Shown: positions 18,541 to 28,158, counted from the first letter of the stretch. The stretch: 64,000 bases of DNA from Roseiarcus sp963741845 (GCA_963741845.1 CAVUJV010000031.1:62001-126000), one strand, 5' to 3'. Notes: a model not told the origin generated them from the letters alone. Numbers and translations are program-made.

Positions 18541-19257
18541 CTATCCCGCTGCGCGGCGCATGCCGCGGGTCGCGCGCGCCTCCGCGACGTCGAAGACGCG
18601 CGTCGTGATGAGCGTCATGACAAGATAGAGCACGGCGCCGCCGAGATAGAAGGCGAAGGGCCGGTGGGTCGAGCCCGCGCCGACCTGACTTATACGCATG
18701 AGCTCGGTGAGCCCGGTCACCGAGATCAGCGAGGAGTCCTTGAGCGCGACCTGCCAGAGGTTGCCGAGGCCCGGCAGGGCGAAGCGCAGCACCTGAGGCA
18801 GGATGATGCGCCGGGCCATGAGCCAGCGGTTCATGCCCACGCTGACCGCGGCCTCGAGCTCGCCCCTCGCGATCGCGAGATAGGCGGCGCGATAGACCTC
18901 AGCCTGATAGGCGCCGGAGATGACGCCGACCGCGAGCGCGCCCGCCGCGAAGGACGGGACGCCGACAAAGCCTTCGTGGCCGAAGAGCCGGGCGGTCTCG
19001 GTCAGGAGGGTCGAAGTGCCGAAATAAACGAAATAGACGATGAGCAGTTCCGGCAGACCCCGGAACAACGCCGCATAGGCCTGGCCCAGGGCGCCTGCCA
19101 GGCGCGCGCCCGAAAGCCGCGCCCAGGCGACAAGTCCCCCGAGGACCGCCCCGATCAAAAGCCCACAGGCCGAGACGAGAAGCGTCATGGCCGCGCCTTC
19201 GAGGAGCGCGAGCCCCCAACCACCCTCGCCGAAGCCGAAGATTGCGAGATTGCCCAC
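18541..19257 (-). CDS. Polar amino acid ABC transporter permease (HisQ-like)
   Basis: A 238-residue membrane protein with about five TM helices. LLEGAAMTLLVSACGLLIGA opens it; YAALFRGLPELLIVYFVYFG is the family motif, and the coupling loop is LEAAVSVGMNRWLMARRIIL. The ELLIVYFVYFG wording is closer to HisQ/OccQ than to HisM. It forms the translocation pore with the 17843-18535 product. About 50 bp separate it from the binding-protein gene upstream. Confidence 0.9.
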   Translation of the reverse strand: MGNLAIFGFGEGGWGLALLEGAAMTLLVSACGLLIGAVLGGLVAWARLSGARLAGALGQAYAALFRGLPELLIVYFVYFGTSTLLTETARLFGHEGFVGVPSFAAGALAVGVISGAYQAEVYRAAYLAIARGELEAAVSVGMNRWLMARRIILPQVLRFALPGLGNLWQVALKDSSLISVTGLTELMRISQVGAGSTHRPFAFYLGGAVLYLVMTLITTRVFDVAEARATRGMRRAAG

Positions 19258-19306
19258 CTAGACCCCCGACTGGCGCGCCGCTTCGTGAGGCGGCGCGCTC
19301 AAGGCC

Positions 19307-20162
19307 TTAGCGGGGGGTCATGTCGACCTTGAACCACTTCTCCGAGAGCTTCTGCACGGTCCCGTCCGCGATGGCTTCGGCAAGCGCTTTGTCGAACCTG
19401 GCGGTCAGGTCGGCGTCGCTCTTGCGGATGCCCATGCCCTCGCCGACGCCGAACACGCCGCCGATGAAGGTCGGGCCGACGATGGCCAGATCCTTGGCGT
19501 CGGGCTTCGAGGCGGTCGCGGCGTTCGTCGGATAGTCGTCGAGCGAGGCGTCGATCCGCCCGGACTTGAGGTCGAGGTCGCGGTCGTCGGTGGTCTTGTA
19601 TTCTTTGACGGTCGCGATGTCCTTGAGGTATTTGCTGGCGAAATTGGCGTGCGTCGTCGAGACCTGCACGCCGAGCGTCTTGCCCTTGAGCGCCTCCTGC
19701 ACCGACTTGATCGCGGCCTCGCCCTCGGCCGGATCCTTGTCGAGATTGACGAGCTTGCCGGCGTCCTTCGCCTTCGCGAGCGGGCTATCCTTGGGGGCGA
19801 GGAAGGAGCCGGGCGAGGCGGCGTAGGGCGCCGAGAAGTCGATCTCCTTCTTGCGCTCGTCCGTGATCGACATGCCGTCCATGATGACGTCGAACTTGCC
19901 GGCCTTGAGGCCCGGGATCATGCCGTCCCAGTCCTGCGCGATGATCTTGCACTCGAGTCCGGCGCGCTTGCAGACATCCATCGCGAGATCGGGCTCGAAG
20001 CCGACGATCTTGCCGCTCGAAGTCGGTGAGGTTCCAGGGCTCGTAGGCGCCCTCCATGCCGATCACGACGGTCTTCCAGTCCTTCGCGAAAGCAGGCCCG
20101 GCGATGAGCGCCGCGGCGAGCGGCAAGCCCAGCATGGACAATTTGAGGAATTTCGAGCCCAT
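19307..20162 (-). CDS. Periplasmic amino acid-binding protein (HisJ/ArtJ type), interrupted by one extra base
   Basis: The start at ATG 20162 (GGAGAG upstream) gives a signal peptide (LKLSMLGLPLAAALIAGPAFA) and the mature opening KTVVIGMEGAYEPWNLTD. The frame then breaks. After one extra A at about 20020-20021 the next frame continues with PDLAMDVCKRAGLECKIIAQ, the DGMSITDERKKEIDFS ligand-site motif, and an end at VDMTPR. Removing that base gives NLTDSSGKIVGFEPDLAMDV, about 284 residues, normal for SBP family 3. It is the first gene of the amino acid ABC operon. Likely ligand: a basic or other polar amino acid. Confidence 0.88.
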
Positions 20163-20299
20163 CAATCTCTCCGTTGGCTTTCCTAATACTTCTTGCGACC
20201 CCGCTGAACCCCGCGGCCTACGCCGAGTCATACAGGCCGATCCGCCTGTTGTGAAATTGGGCGTTGCGCAATTTCGACCTCTCCTGCCGCCACGCGCGC

Positions 20300-21583
20300 C
20301 TAACCGGAGAAGCCGGTGAGCAGGCGATTGCATTCGGTTGTGAAACTTTGGTTCGGCGAGCGGCCTTCCGGATCGCGCGAGAACTCCGGCCTCAGGCGAT
20401 TGAGGAAAAACATCTCGTGCGCGCGACCATGCTTGGCGACGATGGGGCCGCGCGGCTCGAGATCGAAGAGCGTTTTGACATGTCCCGCTACCGTTTCCGA
20501 GATATTGATCCTGCCCGGCGCGCCATTCGCCTCCATAAGTGCGGCCGTATTGACCGCGTCTCCCCAGATGTCGAACGTGAACTTGTTCTTGCCGACAACA
20601 CCGGACATTACCGGTCCGCTATGGATTCCAACGCGGAGATCGAGCGCCGGGAGCCGCATTTTCTCGCGCAGCGTCTTCATGCGGGCGACGGTCGCTTGCA
20701 TTTCCAGCGCCGCGAGGCACGCGTCAATTGCGTGCTGGCGACTGGCCGTCGGCACGCCGGCGACAGCCATGTAAGCATCGCCGACCGTCTTGAGCTTTTC
20801 GAGTCCGCAGCGGACGACAATCTCGTCGAAGGCGGTGAAATACTGATCAAGCAGGCCGATCAGCGCGGCAGGCTCGGTTCGCTCCGCAAGAAGGGTGAAG
20901 CCTTTGAAGTCAGTGAACAGGATTGTTGCGGCGGTCGTGTATCTCGGCTGAACCTTGCCGGTCGTTTTGAGCTCGTGGGCAACCGAGGGCGGCAGAATGT
21001 TGATCAGCAGCTCTTCGGTGCGGGCTTTTTCCGCCGCCGCCTCCGCTCGCGCTCGGTCCAGCTCCTTTATTGTCTGGTGATATTCGATCAGCCTGCGCCG
21101 CAACTCCAGCTGCGACAGGACTTGGCGCGACAGCCGGCGCATCGATTGGGTCTGCTCAAAATCGAGCTGCCGCGGCTCGAAGTCCATCACGCAGAGCGTT
21201 CCGAGTGCATAACCCTCGTCGGTAATCAGCGGCATGCTGCAATAGAATTGCAAGTGTGGATCGCCAGTGACGAAAGGGTTCTGACTGAACCGCGCATCCT
21301 CGCGCAGGTCCGGAACGTTGACCAGTTCCGCGCCGCAAATCGTCGTCGAGCAGAACGCGATCTCGCGCGGGCACTGGTTGAAGTCAGGCGGCAGGCCGTA
21401 TTTCGCCTTGAACCACACCCGTTCGTCGTCGATGAAGCTGATGTACCCGACCGGGCAGCGACAAATCTGCGCCGCCAATTCCCCGATCTCGTCGTAGGCG
21501 ACGTCCGGCTGAGTATCCAGGATCTCAAACGCGCGGAGAGCTTCGACTCGCCCCGGCTCGTTGGCAGGCACAGGGAATGACAA
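20300..21583 (-). CDS. GAF-domain adenylate cyclase (class III)
   Basis: A 427-residue soluble protein. Residues about 20-165 form a GAF sensor domain (AYDEIGELAAQICRCPVGYI, DEGYALGTLCVMDFEPRQLD). A coiled linker (about 170-205) leads to the INILPPSVAHELK pre-catalytic helix. The class III catalytic domain (about 220-395) has FTDFKGFT (metal Asp), LEKLKTVGDAYMAVAG (Lys for adenine, second metal Asp) and FDIWGDAVNTAALME (adenine-contact Asp, then Asn). Lys and Asp at the base-reading positions favour ATP over GTP. Start codon TTG 21583, with GGGAG correctly placed. It probably makes cAMP in response to a small ligand or redox state; signal unknown. Confidence 0.88.
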   Translation of the reverse strand: MSFPVPANEPGRVEALRAFEILDTQPDVAYDEIGELAAQICRCPVGYISFIDDERVWFKAKYGLPPDFNQCPREIAFCSTTICGAELVNVPDLREDARFSQNPFVTGDPHLQFYCSMPLITDEGYALGTLCVMDFEPRQLDFEQTQSMRRLSRQVLSQLELRRRLIEYHQTIKELDRARAEAAAEKARTEELLINILPPSVAHELKTTGKVQPRYTTAATILFTDFKGFTLLAERTEPAALIGLLDQYFTAFDEIVVRCGLEKLKTVGDAYMAVAGVPTASRQHAIDACLAALEMQATVARMKTLREKMRLPALDLRVGIHSGPVMSGVVGKNKFTFDIWGDAVNTAALMEANGAPGRINISETVAGHVKTLFDLEPRGPIVAKHGRAHEMFFLNRLRPEFSRDPEGRSPNQSFTTECNRLLTGFSG

Positions 21584-21786
21584 TAAGGCTCCCTTTAATT
21601 TGCGGCCCCGCTAAAATCTGCGGGTTAAGCTTAACTCATACAGGGCGCCGAGGCGTTTGTGAACGCGGGATGGTGTTCAAGAGTGTTCGAGGGCTGCAGA
21701 TGCGCGCGGCCTGAACCCGGAATTCGTCGCCGCCCCAAACCACCGGGGGGAACTCTGGCGTCCCGGCCCGACTCACCGCCGCCCGC

Positions 21787-22824
21787 TCAGGCGGCGATGA
21801 CCACTTTCAGCGCCTGCGTCACGGCGGCGCGCCCGAAGGTGTCGTAGGCTTCCAGAATCTGATCGAGCTTGAAGCGATGCGTGATCAGCAGCTTTGGGTC
21901 GATCCTCTTCGACTGCACAGTTTTCAGCAGCATCGGCGTCGTCACCGTATCGACGAGGCGGGTGGTGATCGCGATGTTACGGTCCCACAGCTTCTCGAGG
22001 TGCAGATCGACCTTCGTCCCATGCACGCCGACATTGGCGATGATCCCGCCCGGCGCCACGATGTCTTCGCAGGTGATGAAGGAGGCAGGCACGCCGACGG
22101 CTTCGATCGCCGTGTCGACGCCGCGGCCCTTGGTCAGCTTCATCACCGCTTCGGCGGCCTTGTCGCCAACCGCCTGGACGGTCGCGGTTGCGCCGAAGCG
22201 CGTCGCCACTTTCAGCCTGTTCTCGTCCGGGTCGACCATGATGATTTCGGCAGGCGCGTAGAATTGCGCCGTCAGCAGCGCGGCGAGGCCGATCGGCCCG
22301 GCGCCGACGATGGCGACGACGCTGCCCGGCTGAACCTTGCCGTTGAGCACGCCGCATTCGAAGCCGGTCGGCAGGATGTCGCTCAGCATCACGAGCGCTT
22401 CTTCGTCGGCTCCTTCCGGGATGGGATAGAGGCTCGTGTCGGCGTGCGGCGTGCGCACATATTCGGCCTGGGTGCCGTCGATCTTGTTGCCGAGAATCCA
22501 CCCGCCCGTCGTGCAGTGCGAATACATGCCTTTCCGGCAATATTCGCACTTGCCGCAGGATGAGATGCAGGAGATCAGCACGCGGTCGCCTGCTTTGAAC
22601 CCCGTGACGCCCGGCCCCACCTTGTGCACGACGCCGACGCCTTCATGGCCGAGCGTGCGGCCGGGTTCGCAGGTCGGAACGTCGCCCTTCAGGATGTGCA
22701 GATCGGTGCCGCAGATCGTCGTCTTCGTGATTTTGACGATCGCGTCCGTTGCATCCCGAATTTCCGGGATCGGCTTGTCTTCGAGCGCCTTCTTGCCGGG
22801 GCCGTGATAGACGAGCGCTTTCAT
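21787..22824 (-). CDS. Zinc-dependent alcohol dehydrogenase (class III-like, NAD-binding)
   Basis: A 345-residue MDR-family dehydrogenase. The catalytic zinc ligands are Cys in TTICGTDLH, His-Glu in GRTLGHEGVG, and a later Asp/Cys. The structural zinc site is the four-Cys run CGKCEYCRKGMYSHC. The Rossmann motif is VVAIVGAGPIGLAALLTAQ, with MVDPDENR as the NAD-selecting acidic end. Close in pattern to bacterial ADHs acting on small alcohols, glycols or formaldehyde adducts. ATG 22824 with GGAAGGA seven bases upstream is preferred to the upstream in-frame ATG. It stands alone on the minus strand. Confidence 0.88.
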   Translation of the reverse strand: MKALVYHGPGKKALEDKPIPEIRDATDAIVKITKTTICGTDLHILKGDVPTCEPGRTLGHEGVGVVHKVGPGVTGFKAGDRVLISCISSCGKCEYCRKGMYSHCTTGGWILGNKIDGTQAEYVRTPHADTSLYPIPEGADEEALVMLSDILPTGFECGVLNGKVQPGSVVAIVGAGPIGLAALLTAQFYAPAEIIMVDPDENRLKVATRFGATATVQAVGDKAAEAVMKLTKGRGVDTAIEAVGVPASFITCEDIVAPGGIIANVGVHGTKVDLHLEKLWDRNIAITTRLVDTVTTPMLLKTVQSKRIDPKLLITHRFKLDQILEAYDTFGRAAVTQALKVVIAA

Positions 22825-23031
22825 CAGGCTGTCCTTCCGCATTGATTTGCACCCGCGGCGACTGTTCGTCGGCAGAACACGCGCTGCGGCGCGTGGAACT
22901 CTGTGAAGGGAAGATAAGCCCCGAACTTACGGCGCGGCAATGACAAAACGCGGCGCTGCGGCGTTCAGCCGCGCCGGCCAATACGGGGATCCAGCCGGCG
23001 GGCGAGCATCATCCCGCCGCTCGCCGGGGCG

Positions 23032-23067
23032 AAAAACCGGAAGGGCGGCGCGACGGCCGCCGCCCTT
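23032..23067 (-). terminator. Intrinsic terminator of the aminotransferase gene
   Basis: AAGGGCGGCG (23041-23050) and CGCCGCCCTT (23058-23067) form a perfect 10-bp stem with a 7-nt loop. Read on the minus strand it is followed, after CCGG, by five T's. It lies about 30 bp past the aminotransferase stop codon. On the plus strand CTTTGTTT follows, so it may work in both directions. Confidence 0.75.
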
Positions 23068-23095
23068 CTTTGTTTATGGCCGGCGCCTTTGCGCC

Positions 23096-24448
23096 TTAGG
23101 CCACCGCTTTGATCGTCGCGGCGGTCTTCTCCATGATCTCGTCGATCTGGTTCTCGCTGATGATGAGCGGCGGGGTCAGTTCGATCGTGTCGCCCGCAAG
23201 GCGAAGCATGATGCCTTCCTCGTGGAACGAATGCTCGATCGCCTTCCATCCGCGCAGGCCCGGGCTGCCGGCGATCGGCGCAAGATCAATCGCGCCGGTG
23301 AGGCCGACGCAACGGATATCGAGCACGTTCGGCAGGCCCTTGAGCGTCATGATCGCGTCGGACCATTTGGGTTCGAGGGCCTTCGCCCGCTCGAACAGCC
23401 GCTCGTCGCGATAGACGTCGAGCGAAGCGAGCGCCGCCGCGCAGGCGAGCGGATGGCCGGAATAGGTATAGCCGTGGAAGAGTTCGATCGCGTGCTCCGG
23501 GCCGTTCATGAAGGCGTCGTAGATGGGCTTGCGCACGATCACGCCGCCCATCGGCACCGTGCCTGAGGTGACCCCCTTCGCGAAGGTGATCATGTCCGGC
23601 ACGACGCCGTAGCGCTCGGCTGCGAAGGCGAAGCCGAGCCGGCCGAAGCCGGTGATGACCTCGTCGAAGATGAGCAGAATGCCGTATTTGTCGCAGATCT
23701 CGCGCAGGCGCTTGAGATAGCCCTTCGGCGCCGGCAGGACGCCGGTCGAGCCCGCCATCGGCTCGACGATCACGGCCGCGATGGTCGAAGCGTCATGCAG
23801 GCCGACGATTCCTTCGAGCGCGTCGGCGAGATGGCCCCCCCATTCCGGCTCGCCCTTGGTGAAGGCCTGCTGCTCGCGATTGTAGGTCGCGGGCAGATGA
23901 TCGGCGCCGGCGAGCAGGGTCCCGAAAAACTTGCGGTTGTTGACGATGCCGCCAACCGTGATGCCGCCAAAGCCGACGCCGTGATAGCCGCGCTCGCGGC
24001 CGATCAGGCGGACGCGCGAACCGTGTCCCCGCACGTTGTGGTAGGCGATGGCGATCTTCAGCGCCGTGTCGCCCGCTTCCGAGCCCGAATTGCAGAAGAA
24101 CACATGATCGAGGTCGGCGGGCGCAAGCTCCGCCAGCCGTGAGGACAGCTGGAACGCCTTCGGATGGGCGAACTGGAAGGTCGGCGCGAAGTCGAGCTCG
24201 GCCGCCTGCTGCTGGATCGCCGAGACGATGGGGCCGCGGTTATGGCCGGCGTTGCAGCACCAGAGCGCTGCGGTCGCGTCGAGGATCTCGCGGCCTTCGG
24301 GCGTGAAATAATGCATGTCCTTCGAGCGCGAGATCAGGCGCGGCCGCTTCTTGAACGCCCGGTTCGGGGTGAACGGCAGCCAGAATGCGGCGAGATCGTT
24401 GGGAACGTCCGCGCGCGCGACGGGGGCGGGACTGACAGCGGTGGTCAT
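23096..24448 (-). CDS. Class III PLP aminotransferase (beta-alanine/omega-amino acid--pyruvate type)
   Basis: A 450-residue enzyme. The N-terminal LAAFWLPFTPNRAFKKRPRL is the signature of omega-amino acid--pyruvate aminotransferases (BauA/OapT). Further motifs: FFCNSGSEAGDTALKIA, the PLP-binding region GYHGVGFGG, LIFDEVITGFGRLG, and the Schiff-base lysine in MITFAKGVTSG (about residue 285-290). It moves an amino group from beta-alanine, an omega-amino acid or an amine to pyruvate. It is monocistronic with its own terminator; no linked semialdehyde dehydrogenase is next to it, so the physiological substrate is open. Confidence 0.9.
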   Translation of the reverse strand: MTTAVSPAPVARADVPNDLAAFWLPFTPNRAFKKRPRLISRSKDMHYFTPEGREILDATAALWCCNAGHNRGPIVSAIQQQAAELDFAPTFQFAHPKAFQLSSRLAELAPADLDHVFFCNSGSEAGDTALKIAIAYHNVRGHGSRVRLIGRERGYHGVGFGGITVGGIVNNRKFFGTLLAGADHLPATYNREQQAFTKGEPEWGGHLADALEGIVGLHDASTIAAVIVEPMAGSTGVLPAPKGYLKRLREICDKYGILLIFDEVITGFGRLGFAFAAERYGVVPDMITFAKGVTSGTVPMGGVIVRKPIYDAFMNGPEHAIELFHGYTYSGHPLACAAALASLDVYRDERLFERAKALEPKWSDAIMTLKGLPNVLDIRCVGLTGAIDLAPIAGSPGLRGWKAIEHSFHEEGIMLRLAGDTIELTPPLIISENQIDEIMEKTAATIKAVA

Positions 24449-25072
24449 ACAGGCTCCTTCGGCCTTCGGCTTGGCGGTCTTGTCAGGACCAGACGATGCC
24501 AGCGGCGCCGTTTCTTGTCCAGTTGGTCAGGAGAGCTCCTCGCGCCAGTGGGCCGAACGGCAGCGAGGGCAGGGCGGCAGATCAAGAGCGACGCCGGCGG
24601 CGGACGGCGGTCCGGCGCGAAAATGCATCCGAACGGTTGCTGATCGGGTGCGACAAAATGCTCTTGATGAGTTGTTGCGCGAAGCAGTGTCTTCGACCGC
24701 AACCCTGGATTGCTGCAAGTAACAGCCGGTCTGTACCGTAACGTTCTAATTGTTTAGAAATTTTGGTTGCGATCCCAGAAATGGCATGAATTTGAGCCAA
24801 ATCTGCCGCCGCGCACCGCGAGTTCTGGGTGCGTCTTCGGCAATACGAATGTGATTTGACAATCGACAGGTTGCTGTCTACGCATCCCTCAGCCGTTACA
24901 GTCCAGACGCAAGGCTTTCAAAGGTTGCGTAAGGGATCTCGCCGCGATGGGATGGCTGCGGTTGCAGGGCCGGTCGGCGAGAGGGAACGGCGATTTTTGA
25001 GGATGCGAGAGCAGGCCGATGAGGCTTGGCCGTTGGGAGACGGCTCGCGGTTTTATTTTGGGGAGAATTGTT
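24449..25072 (+). other. Intergenic region upstream of the first PE(P/A)STW gene
   Basis: These 624 bp separate the divergent aminotransferase and sorting-signal genes. They must hold both promoters. Base composition falls around 24720-24800. Several short frames on both strands have no recognisable content. The last part carries the ribosome site GGGGAGA six bases before ATG 25073. Confidence 0.5.
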
Positions 25073-25648
25073 ATGAGCAAGTGGAAATCGGGTTTCGTAG
25101 GGGTAGCGCTCGCAACGGCATTGGTCGCGGCCGGATCGGCGAGCGCGGCGATTGTCAGCGTAGGGCCGGCGTCGTCGATCAATGCTTCGTCGCTGAATCT
25201 GGGCACGGTCTCGTTTACACCGACGCCGGCGACGCAGATTTACCTGGTGAACAATTCCGGACCCAACGATTACAGCGCGTTGTTCAGCCCACAAAGCCCG
25301 GCAAACGTTCAAGCCGGGGTGGAGAGTCTCTTCGGTCTGACCCCGGGCAGCCTGACGCTGGTCGCCGATGTCGTAAATATTACGCCCAACCCGGCAACCG
25401 ACGTGAGCGGCGGCCTGTCGTTCAACTATGCGGCGCTTCACAACGCGCAGGGTGAGATCGTCTTCTATTACGCGACGCCGATTTCGGAGTTCGACATCAG
25501 CCACTCGAGAGGCAGTTCCATCAGCAACATCCGGTTCTTCGCCACCGCGGTTCCGGAGCCCTCGACCTGGGGCATGATGGCGCTTGGCTTCGCGGCCCTC
25601 GCCTTCGCGGGGTATCGGTCGCGGAAGGGCAGCATCAGCATCGCATAA
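25073..25648 (+). CDS. Secreted protein with PEPSTW (PEPxxWA-CTERM-like) sorting signal
   Basis: A 191-residue protein. N-terminal signal peptide (FVGVALATALVAAGSASAAI), then a Ser/Asn/Thr/Pro-rich beta-type body of about 135 residues with no catalytic motif. The C-terminal tripartite signal is VPEPSTWGMMALGF, a hydrophobic helix (AALAFAGY) and basic RSRKG. This is the PEPxxWA-CTERM arrangement, with Gly in place of the usual Ala after Trp. Such proteins are exported, then cut and anchored or released by an exosortase, usually with exopolysaccharide made by linked Eps genes. A strong terminator follows 20 bp after the stop. Confidence 0.82.
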   Translation: MSKWKSGFVGVALATALVAAGSASAAIVSVGPASSINASSLNLGTVSFTPTPATQIYLVNNSGPNDYSALFSPQSPANVQAGVESLFGLTPGSLTLVADVVNITPNPATDVSGGLSFNYAALHNAQGEIVFYYATPISEFDISHSRGSSISNIRFFATAVPEPSTWGMMALGFAALAFAGYRSRKGSISIA

Positions 25649-25668
25649 GACAACGCTCTTTCACCCTT

Positions 25669-25700
25669 GCAGGGCCGCCGCTTCGGCGGCCCTGCTTTTT
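25669..25700 (+). terminator. Intrinsic terminator after the first PEPSTW gene
   Basis: GCAGGGCCGCCG (25669-25680), loop CTT, CGGCGGCCCTGC (25684-25695) is a perfect 12-bp stem followed by TTTTT. It is one of three terminators in the window built on a GGCCGCC/GGCGGCC stem, each after a sorting-signal gene. The 25701-26053 gap behind it carries no recognisable gene; it should contain the promoter of the next one. Confidence 0.95.
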
Positions 25701-26053
25701 GGCGGCCCCTGGGTTCCAGCCGGCCAAGCCTCGGGTCATGCGTCTGGCGCGACAGCGCGATGCGCGCGTCCATAGCCCAATGCCGGAAAAATCTGTGTCA
25801 AAGAGTCGCGCACGCTCCCGGCGGCGCGCCGCTTGTGCTCGGCGAGATCGTTGCCATATGCACCATTGTTCGGCCTGTAGAATCTACGGGAGACGAACAA
25901 ACGGGCCTCGTCGCCTGACGGCAATCGCGCCGTGGGAGTCCGCCGCCGGGGAGACGGCGTTGCGGGTTCTTGAAGAAGGCGACGGGGTGTGGGGAGCGGT
26001 CGGCGACGCCGGAAGGCGTCGGCGCGATCGCGTTTTTTGAAGGCGATCAAAAT

Positions 26054-26854
26054 ATGAAATCGTTGAAGCCGGTGCTCACGCGCGCCGCGGTTGCGTGCGC
26101 GCTTACGGTTGCTGGTGGGTTGGAGCTTGCGAGTCCCAGCTTCGCCTCGACCGTTGATCTTACTTACAACCTCAACCTGAACGGAATGTCGTCTGGCGAG
26201 GGGCGGTCGTCTCCGAGTTGTCCGGATGGCGTGTGCGGCACCGTGACGGTGACGGGCGATACGACGAGCAGTCTCACGTTCATGGTCGATCTTGCGCAGG
26301 GCGTGTCCTTTCTCGGACAGCACAGCAAGACCTATGGCTCCGGGCCTGTCCTTTATTTCGATCTGACCGGCCCGAACCGAATCTACTTCAGCGCGATCGG
26401 GGACAGCGGAACGATCGGCAGCAAGAGCTATTCTTACAATTCGCCGATCAAGGGCTCTTTCGATCCCAGTTCGGGCAATTTCCCCGGGCTCTATAACTAT
26501 GAAGTAACCTGCACCAACAACACCTCGGGGAAGATCTGCAACGGACCGCTGACCTTCACCGCCAGCGGAGCGGATGCGACGCATCCCTTCGTGATCGGCG
26601 AGCCTGACGGGCATGGGCTGTTTGCGGGCGATCCGGTTGCGTTCGTCGCGGATCTCTCGATATCCGGACGTTGCGGCGATTTCAGCTGCGTGGCTGGAAC
26701 CGGACTGGTCGGCTCAACCCTTGTTGAGCCAAGGGCGCCTGTGGATGTCGCAGCCGTGCCGGAGGCCTCCACCTGGATCATGATGATGGTGGGCTTTGCC
26801 GGTCTCGGCTTCGCTGGTTACAGGACGCGTAAAGTCAAGCGCTTCATCGTCTGA
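26054..26854 (+). CDS. Secreted protein with PEASTW sorting signal
   Basis: A 266-residue protein. Signal peptide (AAVACALTVAGGLELASPSFA, cleaved near ASPSFAS), then a body of about 205 residues rich in Gly, Ser, Thr and Asp, with three CxxxxC-like cysteine pairs (CPDGVCG, CTNNTSGKICNG, CGDFSCVAG) that could form disulfides outside the cell. The C-terminal signal is VPEASTWIMMMVGF, then AGLGFAGY and RTRKVKR. The second P of PEP is Ala here. No enzyme motif seen. It is flanked by its own terminator and lies near a Crp/Fnr regulator transcribed toward it. Confidence 0.8.
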   Translation: MKSLKPVLTRAAVACALTVAGGLELASPSFASTVDLTYNLNLNGMSSGEGRSSPSCPDGVCGTVTVTGDTTSSLTFMVDLAQGVSFLGQHSKTYGSGPVLYFDLTGPNRIYFSAIGDSGTIGSKSYSYNSPIKGSFDPSSGNFPGLYNYEVTCTNNTSGKICNGPLTFTASGADATHPFVIGEPDGHGLFAGDPVAFVADLSISGRCGDFSCVAGTGLVGSTLVEPRAPVDVAAVPEASTWIMMMVGFAGLGFAGYRTRKVKRFIV

Positions 26855-26908
26855 CGCAAACGGACGTTTGCGTCCTGAAGGGCCGCCATTTTGGCGGCCC
26901 TTCTTTTT
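26853..26908 (+). terminator. Two consecutive hairpins ending the PEASTW gene
   Basis: The first stem starts inside the TGA stop codon: GACGCAAACG (26853-26862), GA, CGTTTGCGTC (26865-26874), a perfect 10-bp inverted repeat with a loop too tight to be a normal RNA hairpin unless the ends of the stem open. Two bases later GAAGGGCCGCCA (26877-26888), TTT, TGGCGGCCCTTC (26892-26903) and TTTTT make a canonical terminator. The first dyad may add termination strength, block ribosomes or be a protein site. Confidence 0.9.
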
Positions 26909-27050
26909 GGCGAGCGCTCCAACGGCCCCTCAGACCTTTCCGGCAGCCTCGCTTGTTTGAAGGGGGCGGCCCCGTGGCGCAAAAGGCGGCGCAGGGGCAG
27001 CAGCGTCAATGCTCGTCGCGATGACCTCTCTGCGCGCGCCGGCGACAGGA

Positions 27051-27779
27051 TCAGGCGACGGCTTCCAGTTCCTGTGCCGACGGCTCCAGGTCGATCGGCG
27101 CTGCGTCACGATCAGCGGCGGCTAGCCGCGCGAGCGCATCCGGCCGGAGGATCTGGACGTGCCGCTTGTGGGAAAGGCTGATCAGGCCGAGATCCCTGAA
27201 ATGCGTGAACGTGCGGCTCACGGTTTCGATTGTCAGTCCGAGGTAGTCGGCAATGTCCTGGCGTTGCATCGCCAGATCGACCGCGCAGGCGCTCGGGCCG
27301 GCCGAATGGGCGGCAAGCTTGGTCAAAAACCAGGCGAGCCGCTCTTCCGCCGAACTGCGCCCGATCATCATCATATGGTCGATGGCGAGGGTCAGCGCCC
27401 GTGTCGCTCCGTTAAACAAAGCCGAACTGATCTCAGGGTGGTTGTTCATCAAAAGCCGGCAAGAGGGACGCGGCAAAATCGCCATCGCCGCGCGCCCCAG
27501 AGCCTCTATCGTCAGCTTGTGGGTTCCGTCAGGTTCGAGGCCGCAGAGGTCGCCCGCCGCGTAAAAAGCGAACACATGGCGACGTCCGTCCGGCGTGAAT
27601 TTCACTGCGCGGAAAAAACCGCGCATGACGAGAAAAAAACTATCCGTCGGATCGTCTTGTCCTACGACTTCCTGGCAAGACACATAGGATACGACTGTAT
27701 TTTCGAAATGAGGAATGCGCGCAGAAAATAATTCCGAAATTGCGGAGGCGTTCCCATTATTATATTTTAACGCCAACAT
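27051..27779 (-). CDS. Crp/Fnr-family transcription regulator
   Basis: A 242-residue protein. An N-terminal cNMP-binding-like beta roll spans about 35-140 (DSFFLVMRGFFRAVKFTPDGR, FYAAGDLCGLEP). A long dimer helix (about 150-170) leads to a C-terminal winged helix with MQRQDIADYLGLTIETVSRTF and a following LISL wing. That recognition helix (ETVSRTFTHF) is of the FNR/FixK type (E..SR core), so targets probably contain TTGAT/ATCAA-like half sites. The beta roll lacks an Fnr four-Cys cluster pattern, so it is more like FixK/NnrR than an oxygen sensor. ATG 27779 has GGAG seven bases upstream, better than the ATG 33 bp before it. Confidence 0.88.
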   Translation of the reverse strand: MLALKYNNGNASAISELFSARIPHFENTVVSYVSCQEVVGQDDPTDSFFLVMRGFFRAVKFTPDGRRHVFAFYAAGDLCGLEPDGTHKLTIEALGRAAMAILPRPSCRLLMNNHPEISSALFNGATRALTLAIDHMMMIGRSSAEERLAWFLTKLAAHSAGPSACAVDLAMQRQDIADYLGLTIETVSRTFTHFRDLGLISLSHKRHVQILRPDALARLAAADRDAAPIDLEPSAQELEAVA

Positions 27780-28158
27780 TTGGCGACTCCACCTTCGAGC
27801 CGTACAGGTCACCCGTCTTTCAAAATATTCAGCATTGGCGCCATCAGATTTTACCGCCGACGGTTCGCCTAAGCTGGCTACTTATACACTATGTGATCTA
27901 AGAAACAATAGGACAGCTTGACGCAGCGACTCGTTACATTTGCCACAACTTGAAGGTTGTGCCATCTCGCCTGGGCGATGACTTGGCGCTGCAATAAGAA
28001 AGACGATCGCGCCGCGGACTCCCGAAATGGCGCAACGTGTATAACCTGTTAACTTAAGTTCGGTTGCTTGGGCGCGGTCGATGTCTCTGGATCGCCTGTC
28101 GCAGGAAACACTTGATCGCACTGAGGTAAGAGCGGGCTCCGCCTGTCTGGACCGTGTC
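27780..28158. other. Intergenic region upstream of the Crp/Fnr gene
   Basis: These 379 bp hold the regulator promoter and the 3' flank of the oxoprolinase gene. There is a locally AT-rich stretch at 27890-27920. A small dyad CACAAC TTGAAG GTTGTG lies near 27945-27962. No coding content was recognised. Confidence 0.45.
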
